This document shows, piece after piece, positions 49,781 through 58,373 of a stretch of DNA of 64,000 nucleotides (positions are counted from its first letter, which is position 1; each line of letters begins with the position of its first letter). The position numbers and the translations under genes are program-made. Source of the DNA: Streptomyces fildesensis (lineage in GTDB: Bacteria > Actinomycetota > Actinomycetes > Streptomycetales > Streptomycetaceae); the NCBI RefSeq assembly GCF_016107395.1, contig NZ_JAAIKO010000020.1, positions 62,001 to 126,000 on the forward strand, read 5' to 3'. The notes below the pieces were generated by a model. The model saw only the letters and a program-made list of their open reading frames with translations, searched no databases and was not told where the DNA came from.

Positions 49781-51541
49781 TCACTCGTTACCGGTCAGTG
49801 CCTCCAGCCTGATCCGCAGCGCTTCCAGACCCTTCGGGCGCGCGGCGGCGTCCACGCTCGCCCGGCGAATGAGGCCGCCGATGAGGTCGCTCTGGTTGAG
49901 CTTGACGATCTTTGACAGGCGACCCATCGCCTCCTTGGGATCGACGAGTTCGAATCGTTCAGCCGCCCAGCGCTCCTCCACATCCGCCTTGGCGAGTCGA
50001 AAGGCATCTGCGACCTGGTCACGCCGGCTCAGGTATACATCGGCGCAGCGCGCATGAAAGTCCTCGAACTCGGCGATGGTCTGGGCCGCACCCAGGCGCG
50101 GCATCGGTGCGTGCTTGCTGAGCCCCTCCTTCACCATGACTGGGCTGACCTTTGCCTTCAGTCCATCAACCGCATTGAAGAGCATCTCCTCCGCCTGGCG
50201 GACCGTCACGGACCGTCCGAGGTCCGTCAACAGCGCGGCCAGTAGTTGCGGATCGAGCAACATGCTCTCAAGCGCCCGGCGGGGCCAGATATGCAGGTGA
50301 GGGTGCGTCTCCGCGTAACGCACAATGGCGGCTGCAGATAGCAAGTCCCGGTCGATCAAACAAAGCCACGGGCGCAATCCGAAGTTCGCGTCGGAGGCAA
50401 GTACCTTGTAATGATCCATAACACTAGAGCGATTGCCAGCGACCTCGATGTGGATCTTCCCCGTCTCTTCGGGGAAAAGCGCGCGAAGGCGGTCCTTGTC
50501 GTTCGGTCCCTCGACGATCAGCCGCGCGGAAGCAGTCAGTGCACCTGCTCTACTGCTGCCGAAGACCCTCAGGCGGTCGCTCGCCGATACGCGGCGAAGG
50601 GCCTGAGGCGGATCCTTCCGCACCTCGTAGACGTCCGCACCCTGCACACCGGAAACCATCTGGGGAGAGTGGGTGACCAGCAGGGTTTGCATTCGGCCCG
50701 ACAGGGCGCGCACCGCACTCAGCAGAGCGCTCTGAAACGAGGGGTGTAGATGCACTTCGGGCTCGTCCAGGAGGAGGATGCCTCCGGTCGCAGCGGTCTC
50801 GTAGAGCTCGCACAGCAAGCGAAGCAAGCCTTGTTCCCCGCTGGACAGACCTGAAAGGCCGTGCCGCTGTCCGCGGCCAAGGTCAACGTGAAAGCGATTG
50901 ACGCCGTGAGTGACGTCCGGTTCGGACAGATGCATTCCAGTGGTCTGCCGGAACCGCTCCACCACCTCGGAATAGTCGCCGGGAGACCCGCGGTCATGGC
51001 GACGGTCCCTGAGGCAGCGGTGATCGAGCGAGGCGAGGGCAGCCGACAGCGCATCCGATGAATCGATACGATCAGTAGCCAGCCCTACCGGATAAGCCCA
51101 GGCGGTCGACACCATGTGCACGCTCGGCGTGCGTCGGCTCTCCTGAAACGCTGGGTCAAAGAGCGCTTGGGCGACCTGCGACCCCGTCGCCGAGAGCCGA
51201 CCGGTTTCATGAATGACGACCTCGCGGGTATAGGACTCCTGCTCTCGTGCCGGGCGGCCGGTCCGGCTACGGCAGAATCGGTCAACGTCATTGAACTCCG
51301 AGACGCTCAGAGTGAAGTCCACGCCCAAGTGCGCCGTCCGAGCACCCTGGTGGATGAGGTCGAAGACCGATCGCCTCGATGGGCCGCCTCCCAAGCACCC
51401 CGTGAGGATCTGGAGGGCCTCCAGGAGGTTCGACTTACCAGTGCCGTTTCGCCCGGTGAGCAGCGTAATCGACCCAAGGTCTGGAAGCGTAGCTTCCTGG
51501 AGGCCCCTGAAGTTCTTCACGCTGACGTTGACGAGGCGCAT
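49781..51541 (-). CDS. OLD-like ATPase with a TOPRIM/DUF4435-like C-terminal domain
   Basis: A 586-residue protein. ABC/SMC-type ATPase parts: V-K-N-F-R-G-L-Q, Walker A G-R-N-G-T-G-K-S-N (residues 30-38), signature L-S-S-G-E-Q-G, Walker B I-L-L-L-D-E-P-E-V-H-L-H-P, and switch L-V-T-H-S-P-Q-M. The C-terminal part has I-V-E-G-P-N-D-K-D-R-L and C-L-I-D-R-D, the Glu and Asp expected of TOPRIM or DUF4435 domains. OLD-family proteins are nucleases used in phage exclusion, and the related GajA works with GajB. No UvrD-like partner was found nearby, so this looks like a stand-alone defence candidate carried by the element. Confidence 0.8.
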   Translation of the reverse strand: MRLVNVSVKNFRGLQEATLPDLGSITLLTGRNGTGKSNLLEALQILTGCLGGGPSRRSVFDLIHQGARTAHLGVDFTLSVSEFNDVDRFCRSRTGRPAREQESYTREVVIHETGRLSATGSQVAQALFDPAFQESRRTPSVHMVSTAWAYPVGLATDRIDSSDALSAALASLDHRCLRDRRHDRGSPGDYSEVVERFRQTTGMHLSEPDVTHGVNRFHVDLGRGQRHGLSGLSSGEQGLLRLLCELYETAATGGILLLDEPEVHLHPSFQSALLSAVRALSGRMQTLLVTHSPQMVSGVQGADVYEVRKDPPQALRRVSASDRLRVFGSSRAGALTASARLIVEGPNDKDRLRALFPEETGKIHIEVAGNRSSVMDHYKVLASDANFGLRPWLCLIDRDLLSAAAIVRYAETHPHLHIWPRRALESMLLDPQLLAALLTDLGRSVTVRQAEEMLFNAVDGLKAKVSPVMVKEGLSKHAPMPRLGAAQTIAEFEDFHARCADVYLSRRDQVADAFRLAKADVEERWAAERFELVDPKEAMGRLSKIVKLNQSDLIGGLIRRASVDAAARPKGLEALRIRLEALTGNE

Positions 51542-51723
51542 GCAATCGTCCTCAACTGGGTGAGTGAGCGGCTAGTTGGCCGAAGGTCTGCCAGTCACCC
51601 ACGGTAGCCGGTCAGCTCCGGCGCCATCTACTGATTTCCCGACTTGACGCCAGCACCACGCGCGCGGCCCTGGGAAGATCCGCCGACCCGTTACCAATGT
51701 TGCATGCAACGCAACTTCGCTCA

Positions 51724-52161
51724 TTATTCGAGGTATGAGCCGGAGAATGCGCCGTCGAATCCGAGCGCGACCATCGCCTGTTCAAGGCTGGGGTAACTCG
51801 TCAAGTGCGGTCCCGTGAGCATGGCGTCGAAGTCGGCACGGGTAATCTCGGGCTCCAGCCACTGGTTGCTGCAACGGCATCGAACCCAGACGTGGCGGCT
51901 CTGATTGATCAGGAGCCAGTCCCGGCGTGCCCTACAGGCCGTGCAGACAACGGGGATGCCCCGCATCGCCAGTTCGCGCGGATAGCCGGCGCAACGGACG
52001 GCGCCCGGTCCGCTGGGCGGCTGTGCCTCGTACTGCAACTGCAACAGCGGATCACTGTTGGCTGGGCAGGCCGGAAGCGGGGCGCAGTCCGGCTCGACAC
52101 GTCGGTCGGTTGTTCTGGGCATGCGCGTCATCTCCCGTTCAAGGTCGCTCTCTTCATCCAT
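51724..52161 (-). CDS. Zinc-ribbon-like hypothetical protein
   Basis: A 145-residue protein with V-V-C-T-A-C-R-A-R-R-D-W-L-L, then H-V-W-V-R-C-R-C-S-N-Q-W, forming a C-x-x-C ... C-x-C ribbon that could bind zinc. Other ATGs at 52128 and 52119 are possible starts, the latter with GGGAG upstream. It is not clearly joined to the ATPase gene 180 bases away. Function unknown. Confidence 0.55.
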   Translation of the reverse strand: MDEESDLEREMTRMPRTTDRRVEPDCAPLPACPANSDPLLQLQYEAQPPSGPGAVRCAGYPRELAMRGIPVVCTACRARRDWLLINQSRHVWVRCRCSNQWLEPEITRADFDAMLTGPHLTSYPSLEQAMVALGFDGAFSGSYLE

Positions 52162-52195
52162 AACAGCTGGTGAGATCGGCTGTCCATGGGTTTCG

Positions 52196-52235
52196 GCCAG
52201 CCCGACAGGCTGAGGCTTGAGCCTGTCGGGCTGGC
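52196..52235 (-). terminator. Hairpin terminator of the mobilization operon
   Basis: A perfect 16-base inverted repeat (52196-52211 and 52220-52235) with an 8-base loop, located 5 bases past the relaxase stop on the minus strand. Confidence 0.83.
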
Positions 52236-52239
52236 CGGG

Positions 52240-53994
52240 TCATCGGCGCGGTGGCCGATTGAGCGGGTCCGTTCCGGAAGCCCGTTGAGTTGCCGGAGGA
52301 GTGCTGCGACCGGCGGACCGGTCAGCCACATGCTGGTTGCGACCGGGAGCGATCCGCGGGTGGCGGGCCGTTGCGCCGGGGTGGGCGGGGAGCTGGGCAA
52401 GTCGGCGCAGACGCCAGACCAGGACGTCGTTCACATCGTCTGCGCTGTCCAGTTCACGCTGGCCGATGGCCTGCTGGAGCAGCGCTTCGGGATCGTGGCC
52501 TGCTTGTTCGGCTTGGGCGAGGGTGGCGGCCAATGCGTCCTGGTCCGCTTCGTTGTCGGTACCGCCTGCTTGTGTGGGGAGGGCTGCGCGGATCGTGGCT
52601 TGGTGCTTGCGTCGTTCGGGCTCTTGCATGGCGCGGCCGTGGTCGCGCAGGGCCTGCAGGGGCGCGGTAGCGGCCTGGTGGTAGGCGGCGCGCAGGTGTT
52701 CTGCGGTTTGTCGGGAGGCGGCTGCCTGCTGGGCGTGGCCGTGGGCGGAGTGCCAGCGGGCGGCTGCGAGGGCGACCAGGACGAGGGTTGAGAGGAGCAT
52801 GGCGGTGGTGCCGCCGTCTTCGCCCCGGCCGAGGGCGCTGCCGGCCTGGATGATGCCCCGTGCCGCCGAGCGGATCGCGCGGGTGTCGGCGTTCTCGGCG
52901 CGGACGTGGCTGCGGGTAGCGCGTTCGAAGGCGCGTGCAGCAGCCGACACTTCGGCTCGGGTGGCGGCCGGAGAGGTCTTGGCGACGGCGTCGAGGAGTT
53001 CACCGACACCAATGAGTTGCGCTGCCGCTTCGTCGTCCCCACTGTCCAAGACGATCGCGGCGCGCTCGGCGATGCTGGTGGCGGTGCGTCGTACCCGGGC
53101 GGGCGGTGACCACTCCGGCCGACCGGCGGTTGCCTCAGGCGCTGCATCCTCGCCGAGATTTCCACTGGCGAGACGGCGGCGGATACGGGGCAGGGACAGG
53201 TCGGGAGCCAGGGTGGAGCCCGCGAACCAGACCGGCTCGCGGTCGCGGTTGCGGTCGCCGGGTAGCGCCACGGTGTAGCCGAGCACATCACCCGAGGGAG
53301 CGTGGCGCAGTTTCACGCGCATGCCGGCCTCGCGGAGCCGGGTGAAGAATTCTTCCTCGGTGGCGGCTCCGGCAACTGCCTGGCGGACTCCTTCGCGCAG
53401 GGTCTCGCGGGGAGTCTCGGTACGGCCCATGCGCTCGGCTTTGAAGCGCTCCTGGCTGGTGGGCCGCTTCGCGGCGGTGCCGTCCCCCGGGTTGAGCTGC
53501 CGCAGCCCATACTCCTTTTCTATAAGGCGGGCCTCGGCCTGCACTTTGCGTCTGTCGAACTTCAGGTCCGCGCGGCGGCCGTCCTGGCGGACGAGGGTGG
53601 CGGCGATGTGGATGTGGTCCTCGGCGTGCCGGACGGCGACCCAGCGGCAGGCGGTACTGTCGCCGATGGGGGCAATGCCGGTGGCCTGGACCATACGTCG
53701 GGCGATGGCCGCCCAGTCGGCGTCGTCGAGGTGGCGGTCGCCGGGGGCGGCGCGTACCGAGCAGTGCCAGAACGTGGTGGCCGGCGCCCGGTCACCGAGG
53801 GCCTTGACCGGTTGATCGAGCTGGCCTGCCAGCTGGGCGATGGTGTGGTGGGGATTGCGGCCGGGGTCGGGGGCGTAATCGTTCCAGGAAGCAACGACGT
53901 GCTGGTCGGTGTGCTCGTTGTGTTCGCCCTTTCCAAACAGGTAGCGGATCAGGCCGTAGGTGCCACCGGTGCCGAGGCGGATCTTGGGGATCAC
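52240..53994 (-). CDS. MobA-type relaxase
   Basis: A 584-residue protein. The N-terminal part has P-K-I-R-L-G-T-G-G-T-Y-G-L-I-R-Y-L-F-G-K-G and W-V-A-V-R-H-A-E-D-H-I-H-I-A-A-T-L, the H-x-x-x-H-x-H style metal site of MOBP/MobA relaxases. The middle carries I-E-K-E-Y-G-L-R. A single hydrophobic segment lies around G-G-T-T-A-M-L-L-S-T-L-V-L-V-A-L-A-A, and the C-terminus is Pro-rich with R-S-A-G-R-S-T-P-P and a basic end. It would nick at oriT and be carried with the DNA to the recipient. GTG at 53994 overlaps the MobC stop (GTGA); the frame open to 54531 lies inside mobC and is ignored. Confidence 0.85.
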   Translation of the reverse strand: MIPKIRLGTGGTYGLIRYLFGKGEHNEHTDQHVVASWNDYAPDPGRNPHHTIAQLAGQLDQPVKALGDRAPATTFWHCSVRAAPGDRHLDDADWAAIARRMVQATGIAPIGDSTACRWVAVRHAEDHIHIAATLVRQDGRRADLKFDRRKVQAEARLIEKEYGLRQLNPGDGTAAKRPTSQERFKAERMGRTETPRETLREGVRQAVAGAATEEEFFTRLREAGMRVKLRHAPSGDVLGYTVALPGDRNRDREPVWFAGSTLAPDLSLPRIRRRLASGNLGEDAAPEATAGRPEWSPPARVRRTATSIAERAAIVLDSGDDEAAAQLIGVGELLDAVAKTSPAATRAEVSAAARAFERATRSHVRAENADTRAIRSAARGIIQAGSALGRGEDGGTTAMLLSTLVLVALAAARWHSAHGHAQQAAASRQTAEHLRAAYHQAATAPLQALRDHGRAMQEPERRKHQATIRAALPTQAGGTDNEADQDALAATLAQAEQAGHDPEALLQQAIGQRELDSADDVNDVLVWRLRRLAQLPAHPGATARHPRIAPGRNQHVADRSAGRSTPPATQRASGTDPLNRPPRR

Positions 53995-54605
53995 CGGCGG
54001 ACCAGCCAGGTCACTGCTTCGTCCACGGTCGTGATCGCGTCGTCGACGCGGTGCAGGAGCTGCTGGAGGTCCGCGGCGGGTTGACCGCCGGCGTTGAGGT
54101 AGTGCGCGATCTGGTTCAGGTTGTTGCCGATGGCGGCGAGTTGGCGGTTGGACTCCATGAGTTCCTGGACCCCACGCCGGTAATCGGCGATGGCGGCGGT
54201 GGGGTTGTTGCTGGCGGCGGTAGCCAGGACCGCGGCGGCGGCATAGCCGCCGGGTTCGAGCTCGGTGGTCTCGGCGGCAGTTCGGACCGCGGTCCATTCG
54301 CTGTCGCTGAAGCGTGGGCAGACGCGGTTCAGGCGCGGCACGCTCTGACGCAGTCGACGGCGGCGCGGCGCGATTGTCGCGGCGGCGGTTGGCGTCGTGT
54401 CGTTCCCCTGTGTTGTCGGCACCCCTGGGCCGGCTTCCCGTTCGGCGGCAGGCCCCCCTGGGTCTGCCGCCGAACGGGAAGCCCGCGCTCCCTTGGGGGC
54501 GAGGGCGGGGTAAGGATCCCTTACCCCACAACTTGCTCCGCCAGGAGCCGTCTTGAGGTCACGCACTGGTTCGGGTGTGGTGGCTGCCGGGTCGTTGCTG
54601 GTCAT
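53991..54605 (-). CDS. MobC-like relaxosome protein
   Basis: A 204-residue protein. The C-terminal part has R-F-S-D-S-E-W-T-A-V-R-T-A-A, L-E-P-G-G-Y-A-A-A-A-V and L-A-A-I-G-N-N-L-N-Q-I-A-H-Y-L-N, the MobC signature. The first ~85 residues are Pro/Ala/Arg-rich and probably disordered. ATG at 54605 overlaps the preceding stop (ATGA). It binds oriT DNA and helps the relaxase. A long inverted repeat lies in its 5' part. Confidence 0.83.
   Translation of the reverse strand: MTSNDPAATTPEPVRDLKTAPGGASCGVRDPYPALAPKGARASRSAADPGGPAAEREAGPGVPTTQGNDTTPTAAATIAPRRRRLRQSVPRLNRVCPRFSDSEWTAVRTAAETTELEPGGYAAAAVLATAASNNPTAAIADYRRGVQELMESNRQLAAIGNNLNQIAHYLNAGGQPAADLQQLLHRVDDAITTVDEAVTWLVRR
54432..54483. repeat. 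Perfect 20-base inverted repeat inside mobC
   Basis: Arms 54432-54451 and 54464-54483 are exact reverse complements with a 12-base loop (54452-54463). It falls within the low-complexity 5' part of the mobC gene. A structure of this size next to mob genes could be a transcript hairpin that limits mobC/relaxase expression, or part of oriT. Neither is shown. Confidence 0.7.
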
Positions 54606-54826
54606 CGGCTCGACTCCGTGTCCTGCTGGTGTGCGTCGCGGAGGACGTCCTCGATCCAGTCCATGGCCAGGACCGGGTGGTGCAGGGTCCAGGGGCGGCT
54701 GTGCTGGCGTCGTTGCACGCTCCAGCTGCCGTCCGCCGTGGCTACGGCGTGGTGGAGGTGACCGCGCTGGTGCAGGACGGTCAGCCAGGAGTCCACCTCG
54801 GCCGGGGTTGCGGGTTTCGTGCGCAT
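54602..54826 (-). CDS. Small hypothetical protein before MobC
   Basis: A 74-residue protein M-R-T-K-P-A-T-P-A-E-V-D-S-W-L-T-V-L-H-Q-R-G-H-L, then W-T-L-H-H-P-V-L-A-M-D-W-I-E-D-V-L. GGAG lies nine bases upstream of the ATG at 54826; a GTG at 54910 would add 28 residues. Its stop overlaps the mobC start. Unknown family. Confidence 0.58.
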   Translation of the reverse strand: MRTKPATPAEVDSWLTVLHQRGHLHHAVATADGSWSVQRRQHSRPWTLHHPVLAMDWIEDVLRDAHQQDTESSR

Positions 54827-54929
54827 GGCAGTGCTCTCCGGTTCGTCTCGGAAGGTGGTGATGCGCGTGTCCGGGGTCGGGTGGCCGGCCGAGGCTTTCG
54901 GCTCGGTCACCCGGCCCCGTGCTGGGCGG

Positions 54930-55979
54930 TCAGTTCCGGGAGGGGGTGACCGGTTGTCCGTGCTGCTCGCGGAGCTGGACCATCAGGGCGGTCAGCGTGT
55001 CGCTGGACAGCGGGATCTGCTGACCTCGGATCGCCTGGGCGACGACCTTGCGGGTCAGCTTGTCCTCGGCCCTGACCGCTGACCGGGCGATGGCGAGCAG
55101 CTTCTCGGTGTCCGGGTCAGGCCGCCGGTCACCGGTCAGCTGTGTACCCGGGTCAGTGACCGGCGGTGCAGTGACCGGCAGTTCGGTAACCGGCGGGTGG
55201 CTGACCCGGTGACCGGTGACCGGGTCGGTGCCGACCGGTCGGTCACTGACCGCCGCGATGCTATCCGGCTGTCCGGCCAGGGCAGCGGCCTTTCGCTCCC
55301 TATCGGCATGCCGGCTGTCCGGGCGAGTGCTGTCTCCCTGGTCACTGCCCCCGGCCGGTGACCGGGTGTCCGAGTGGCTCGTGTCCAGGGACAGGCGAGG
55401 GCGGTCGGCCAGGGCGCTGACCGGCTCGGTGGCGCTGACCTGACCGGGCTGGGACAGCGGTTGACCGGTCCGGTCAGTTCGAGTGACCGCGATGCGCTCG
55501 GGCTGACCGGGGTCATCCTGGTCGCTTCGGTCACTTTCGTTCACCGGCCCCCGGGCCATGAGGATGTAGAGGTGGACCGCTCCGGCCAGAGCGAGCGGGG
55601 CAATGGTGGACAGCACCGCCACGACCGTGTCGCCGAGCCGCAGCCCGGTGGCCGAGGCGTTCTCTTCGTTGAGCCGGACGGCGTGCAGGGCGTTGGCCCA
55701 GATGCTGGCGGCGGTGGCTGTGCCGAAGAGTGTCCACACGTAGAGCCGGGCGCGCAGAGGCGCGTCGCGCAGGACCAGCAGGGCACGGATGCCGTAGGCG
55801 ATGAAGCCGTCGATCACGAGGGGGAAGAGGTAGGTGAGGAAACCGCGGACGTGGATGGCGACGGCCATCTGCTGCAGGGCGTCGTAGGACAGGGCGCATC
55901 CCGCCCCGCCGAGGGCGATGACGACCGCGCGGTCCCACCCGGTGATGTGCGCCGTGTGCGGCGCGTTCTCGAAGTTCAC
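54930..55979 (-). CDS. DUF2637 (SpdB2-like) membrane protein
   Basis: A 349-residue protein. The first ~145 residues hold four membrane segments (V-V-I-A-L-G-G-A-G-C-A-L-S, G-F-L-T-Y-L-F-P-L-V-I-D-G-F-I, W-T-L-F-G-T-A-T-A-A-S-I-W-A-N-A-L, V-V-A-V-L-S-T-I-A-P-L-A-L-A), typical of DUF2637. The remainder is a hydrophilic Asp/Arg/Pro/Thr-rich linker and a C-terminal helical domain (K-L-L-A-I-A-R-S-A-V-R-A-E-D-K-L-T). Such proteins are linked to plasmid spread in Streptomyces. GTG at 55979 overlaps the WhiB stop (GTGA). Confidence 0.78.
   Translation of the reverse strand: MNFENAPHTAHITGWDRAVVIALGGAGCALSYDALQQMAVAIHVRGFLTYLFPLVIDGFIAYGIRALLVLRDAPLRARLYVWTLFGTATAASIWANALHAVRLNEENASATGLRLGDTVVAVLSTIAPLALAGAVHLYILMARGPVNESDRSDQDDPGQPERIAVTRTDRTGQPLSQPGQVSATEPVSALADRPRLSLDTSHSDTRSPAGGSDQGDSTRPDSRHADRERKAAALAGQPDSIAAVSDRPVGTDPVTGHRVSHPPVTELPVTAPPVTDPGTQLTGDRRPDPDTEKLLAIARSAVRAEDKLTRKVVAQAIRGQQIPLSSDTLTALMVQLREQHGQPVTPSRN
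55127..55510. repeat. Cluster of TGACCGG / CCGGTCA heptamers
   Basis: At least twelve copies of this heptamer on either strand are spread through about 380 bases that encode the linker of the DUF2637 protein. They correspond partly to repeated D-R-P-V-T and P-V-T-D words in the protein. It may be only a coding repeat, or a binding-site array like plasmid iterons. Confidence 0.5.
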
Positions 55980-56542
55980 GCCGCCGTGCCGAAGTCACTG
56001 CGGCCCAGCTGCTCGCCGTCGCTCTCGGGGGGCGGCGTGGTCTTCGTGGCCTGCGCCAGGTCGCGGTTGCGCAGAGCACGGCGGGTCTCGCGGTACAGCC
56101 TCTGGGCGTGGTCCTCGCTGATCTTCAGGAGCCAGGCCAGGCGCTGTTCGGTGAGCCCATGGCGGTAGGCGGCGCGGATCACTGCGCGGCGCTCGGCCTT
56201 GGTGAGGTGGATGTCGCGTCCGGCGACGGTGGCGTTGACCCGGCTGTAGTCGAGGCGTTCGGCGAGCTTGTCGTGCATCGGCTTGCGCTCTTCCTCCGTC
56301 AGCCCGCCCCGGATGCCGTCGATGTCACCGCCTTCGAGCGCGGCGTCCAGGCAGGTGCGGCGGACCGGGCACTGCCCGCACAGGGCCTTGGCGGTGATGA
56401 TCTTGTCGGTCTCGTCGGGTTCGGGGAAGAAGAGTTCGGGGTCCACCGGGTTGTACTCGGTGCTCTGGCAGACAGCTTCGTCCTGCCAGCGTTGGTCGCC
56501 GAGCGAGCGGTGGTGGGCAGGGCTGATCGTCGTGTTGGTCAT
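55976..56542 (-). CDS. WhiB-family iron-sulfur regulator
   Basis: A 188-residue protein. The four Fe-S cysteines are in A-V-C-Q, L-C-G-Q-C-P-V-R-R-T-C. G-I-R-G-G-L-T-E-E-E-R follows, the WhiB turn. The C-terminal extension has a further helix-turn-helix-like part (A-V-I-R-A-A-Y-R-H-G-L-T-E-Q-R-L-A-W-L-L). WhiB proteins act with the sigma factor. It is upstream of the DUF2637 and mob genes and probably controls them. Confidence 0.87.
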   Translation of the reverse strand: MTNTTISPAHHRSLGDQRWQDEAVCQSTEYNPVDPELFFPEPDETDKIITAKALCGQCPVRRTCLDAALEGGDIDGIRGGLTEEERKPMHDKLAERLDYSRVNATVAGRDIHLTKAERRAVIRAAYRHGLTEQRLAWLLKISEDHAQRLYRETRRALRNRDLAQATKTTPPPESDGEQLGRSDFGTAA

Positions 56543-56660
56543 GCGGGCTTGGCTCCGATCGCTCTCCGCGCGCAGGGGCGTCGGCGGAGGAGTGCGTGGG
56601 TCGGGAGATGGTGGGGGCGGCGCGCTGGGGGCGCGGCCCGGCAGGGCAGCCTGGGGCAGG

Positions 56661-57353
56661 TCAGGCTGCGGGGCGTTGGCGTCTGCGGTCGACCGGTTCG
56701 AACTCGACCCGGGTGGTCATCTGCGCGAGGCGGGAGGTGACGCGGTCGCCGAGGTAGGCGCGCAGGTCGCCGATGCGCAGGTTGGTGGTGATCAGGGTCG
56801 GCAGCAGGTGGTTGTAGCGGCGGTTGATCAGCCGGTAGGTGACCTCTTCGGTCCAGTCGCTGGCTTTCGCCGCGCCGAGGTCGTCGATGATCAGCAGCGG
56901 GCAGCGGCTGACGGCCGCCAGCTCCCGCTCGCTGTCGACTCCGGCGCGGGGGCGCAGGTCGGCGTACAGGTCGGCGGCGGTGGTCGCGCGCCAGCGCACC
57001 CCGATGCCGGCCTCGACCAGGTGGCGCACCGCTCCGTACGCCTGGTGGGTCTTGCCCGCACCGACCACCCCGGCCATCAGCAGGCTGGGGCCAGTGGCCA
57101 CTTGGCGCCTGGCTCCTGTGCTCGGTGCGACGGCCTGACCGGCGACGTCCCGGGCCCAGGCCAGGACCTGCGGGTGGTCGGCCACCGCGCCCCGATAGCG
57201 CGGCGGCATCCCCGCCGACAGGGCGTCCAGGGCCGAGTACGGCTCAGGTTCCTCGGCGGCTGCGGCTGCCGGATCGATGCCCCGCGCGGCCAGGATCCGC
57301 AGGAGCCGGTCGAAGGTGTTTTGGCCGACGGGCTGGGGGTCGCGGTCGCGCAT
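56661..57353 (-). CDS. DnaC/IstB-like ATPase (helicase loader)
   Basis: A 230-residue protein. Walker A G-V-V-G-A-G-K-T-H, Walker B L-L-I-I-D-D-L-G-A-A-K, sensor region L-I-T-T-N-L-R-I, and R-V-T-S-R-L, as in DnaC. It would load the replicative helicase on the element's origin. ATG at 57353 shares a base with the stop of the upstream replication gene (TGATG). Located 118 bases upstream of WhiB on the same strand. Confidence 0.83.
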   Translation of the reverse strand: MRDRDPQPVGQNTFDRLLRILAARGIDPAAAAAEEPEPYSALDALSAGMPPRYRGAVADHPQVLAWARDVAGQAVAPSTGARRQVATGPSLLMAGVVGAGKTHQAYGAVRHLVEAGIGVRWRATTAADLYADLRPRAGVDSERELAAVSRCPLLIIDDLGAAKASDWTEEVTYRLINRRYNHLLPTLITTNLRIGDLRAYLGDRVTSRLAQMTTRVEFEPVDRRRQRPAA

Positions 57354-58372
57354 CACAGCTCCTCGGCGTAGGCGGCGGCAGCGTCGACGGGGTTGGTCCA
57401 CGCGGTGTGAGCGGGCACGTTAGGCCGGAATCCCGGTCGCGCCAAACCGGCGGCCCCGGGGTTCATGGAGTCGTTGACCAGGCTCGGCAGGCGGCTGGGG
57501 TGGCCCTGGATCTCGCCGAAGCGCTTCAGCCCGGCGCGGATGTGGTCCGGGGCGATGCCCTCACCGAGGAGCTTCTTGACGATCCGCCCGAGGTGTCCGA
57601 TCACGTCGCCTGGCGGTCGCTCCTGGCACGAGGCGACGTATTCGCCGACCAGGTCACCAGCCGAGACGCTGGCGTCGGGCGCTGTGCGCCCCGTAGGGAA
57701 AGAAGATCCAGGATCCAAGATCCTAGATCCAGGCGCCGAGGGTTCACGGACGGTTCGGGGAGCCGTCGGAGAGGGTTCCCCGAATGTGTTCTGTCCTGCG
57801 GCTTTCTGATTGACGTGGCGAGGGTTGGCGGCGGGGCCTGCAGGGCTGTCGCGCTGGGCTACAGGGAGCCTGTTGCCGGTGACCGCAGGTGTCGGTGCGG
57901 GCGGAGCGGGCAGATCGAGGGTTCGGGGAAGGCTCTCCGACGGCTCCACGAAGCTTCGGGGAGGGGTCGGCGGCGGCTCGACGGTCTTGGTACAGGCGCG
58001 TTGGCAGGGGCCGCAGCGGTCGACGGCGTGGTGGTCTGTGCACGCAGGGAAGCGCGACTGGCTGGGCTTGTCGATCTTCTGGTGCTCGAACCAGCCGACG
58101 ATGTGCAGGTAGCGCTTGCCGTTGCATCCGGTGTAGCGGCAGATGAGCCCGGCGTCAGTGAGCTGCTGGAGGTCGTCCTCGACGTGGACTGCTGTGTGTT
58201 CGGCGCGCAGTGGCCACAGGACTCCGGCGATGATTGCGGCGTTGTCTCGGTGGCGGCCGTGGTCATCGGCTTGGGTGAACAGGCCGACGAAGGTCAGCAC
58301 TGCGGTGACGGAGACCTCGGCGCACTTCTCGTTGGTGAACAGGTCGGGTTTGACGGTCCGGATCCGCGCCAT
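57353..58372 (-). CDS. Phage/plasmid-type replication initiation protein
   Basis: A 339-residue protein opening M-A-R-I-R-T-V-K-P-D-L-F-T-N-E-K, then T-F-V-G-L-F-T-Q-A-D-D-H-G-R-H-R-D-N, the N-terminal winged domain of actinophage replisome-organizer proteins. A Pro-rich linker is followed by a C-terminal helical part. It probably binds the element origin and hands over to the DnaC-like protein. Followed by overlap (TGATG). Confidence 0.77.
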   Translation of the reverse strand: MARIRTVKPDLFTNEKCAEVSVTAVLTFVGLFTQADDHGRHRDNAAIIAGVLWPLRAEHTAVHVEDDLQQLTDAGLICRYTGCNGKRYLHIVGWFEHQKIDKPSQSRFPACTDHHAVDRCGPCQRACTKTVEPPPTPPRSFVEPSESLPRTLDLPAPPAPTPAVTGNRLPVAQRDSPAGPAANPRHVNQKAAGQNTFGEPSPTAPRTVREPSAPGSRILDPGSSFPTGRTAPDASVSAGDLVGEYVASCQERPPGDVIGHLGRIVKKLLGEGIAPDHIRAGLKRFGEIQGHPSRLPSLVNDSMNPGAAGLARPGFRPNVPAHTAWTNPVDAAAAYAEEL

Positions 58373-58373
58373 G

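Noticed and set aside
55127..55510. TGACCGG repeats as a CRISPR array
   Set aside because: Units are only seven bases, spacing is irregular, both strands are used and the region is coding; no cas genes.
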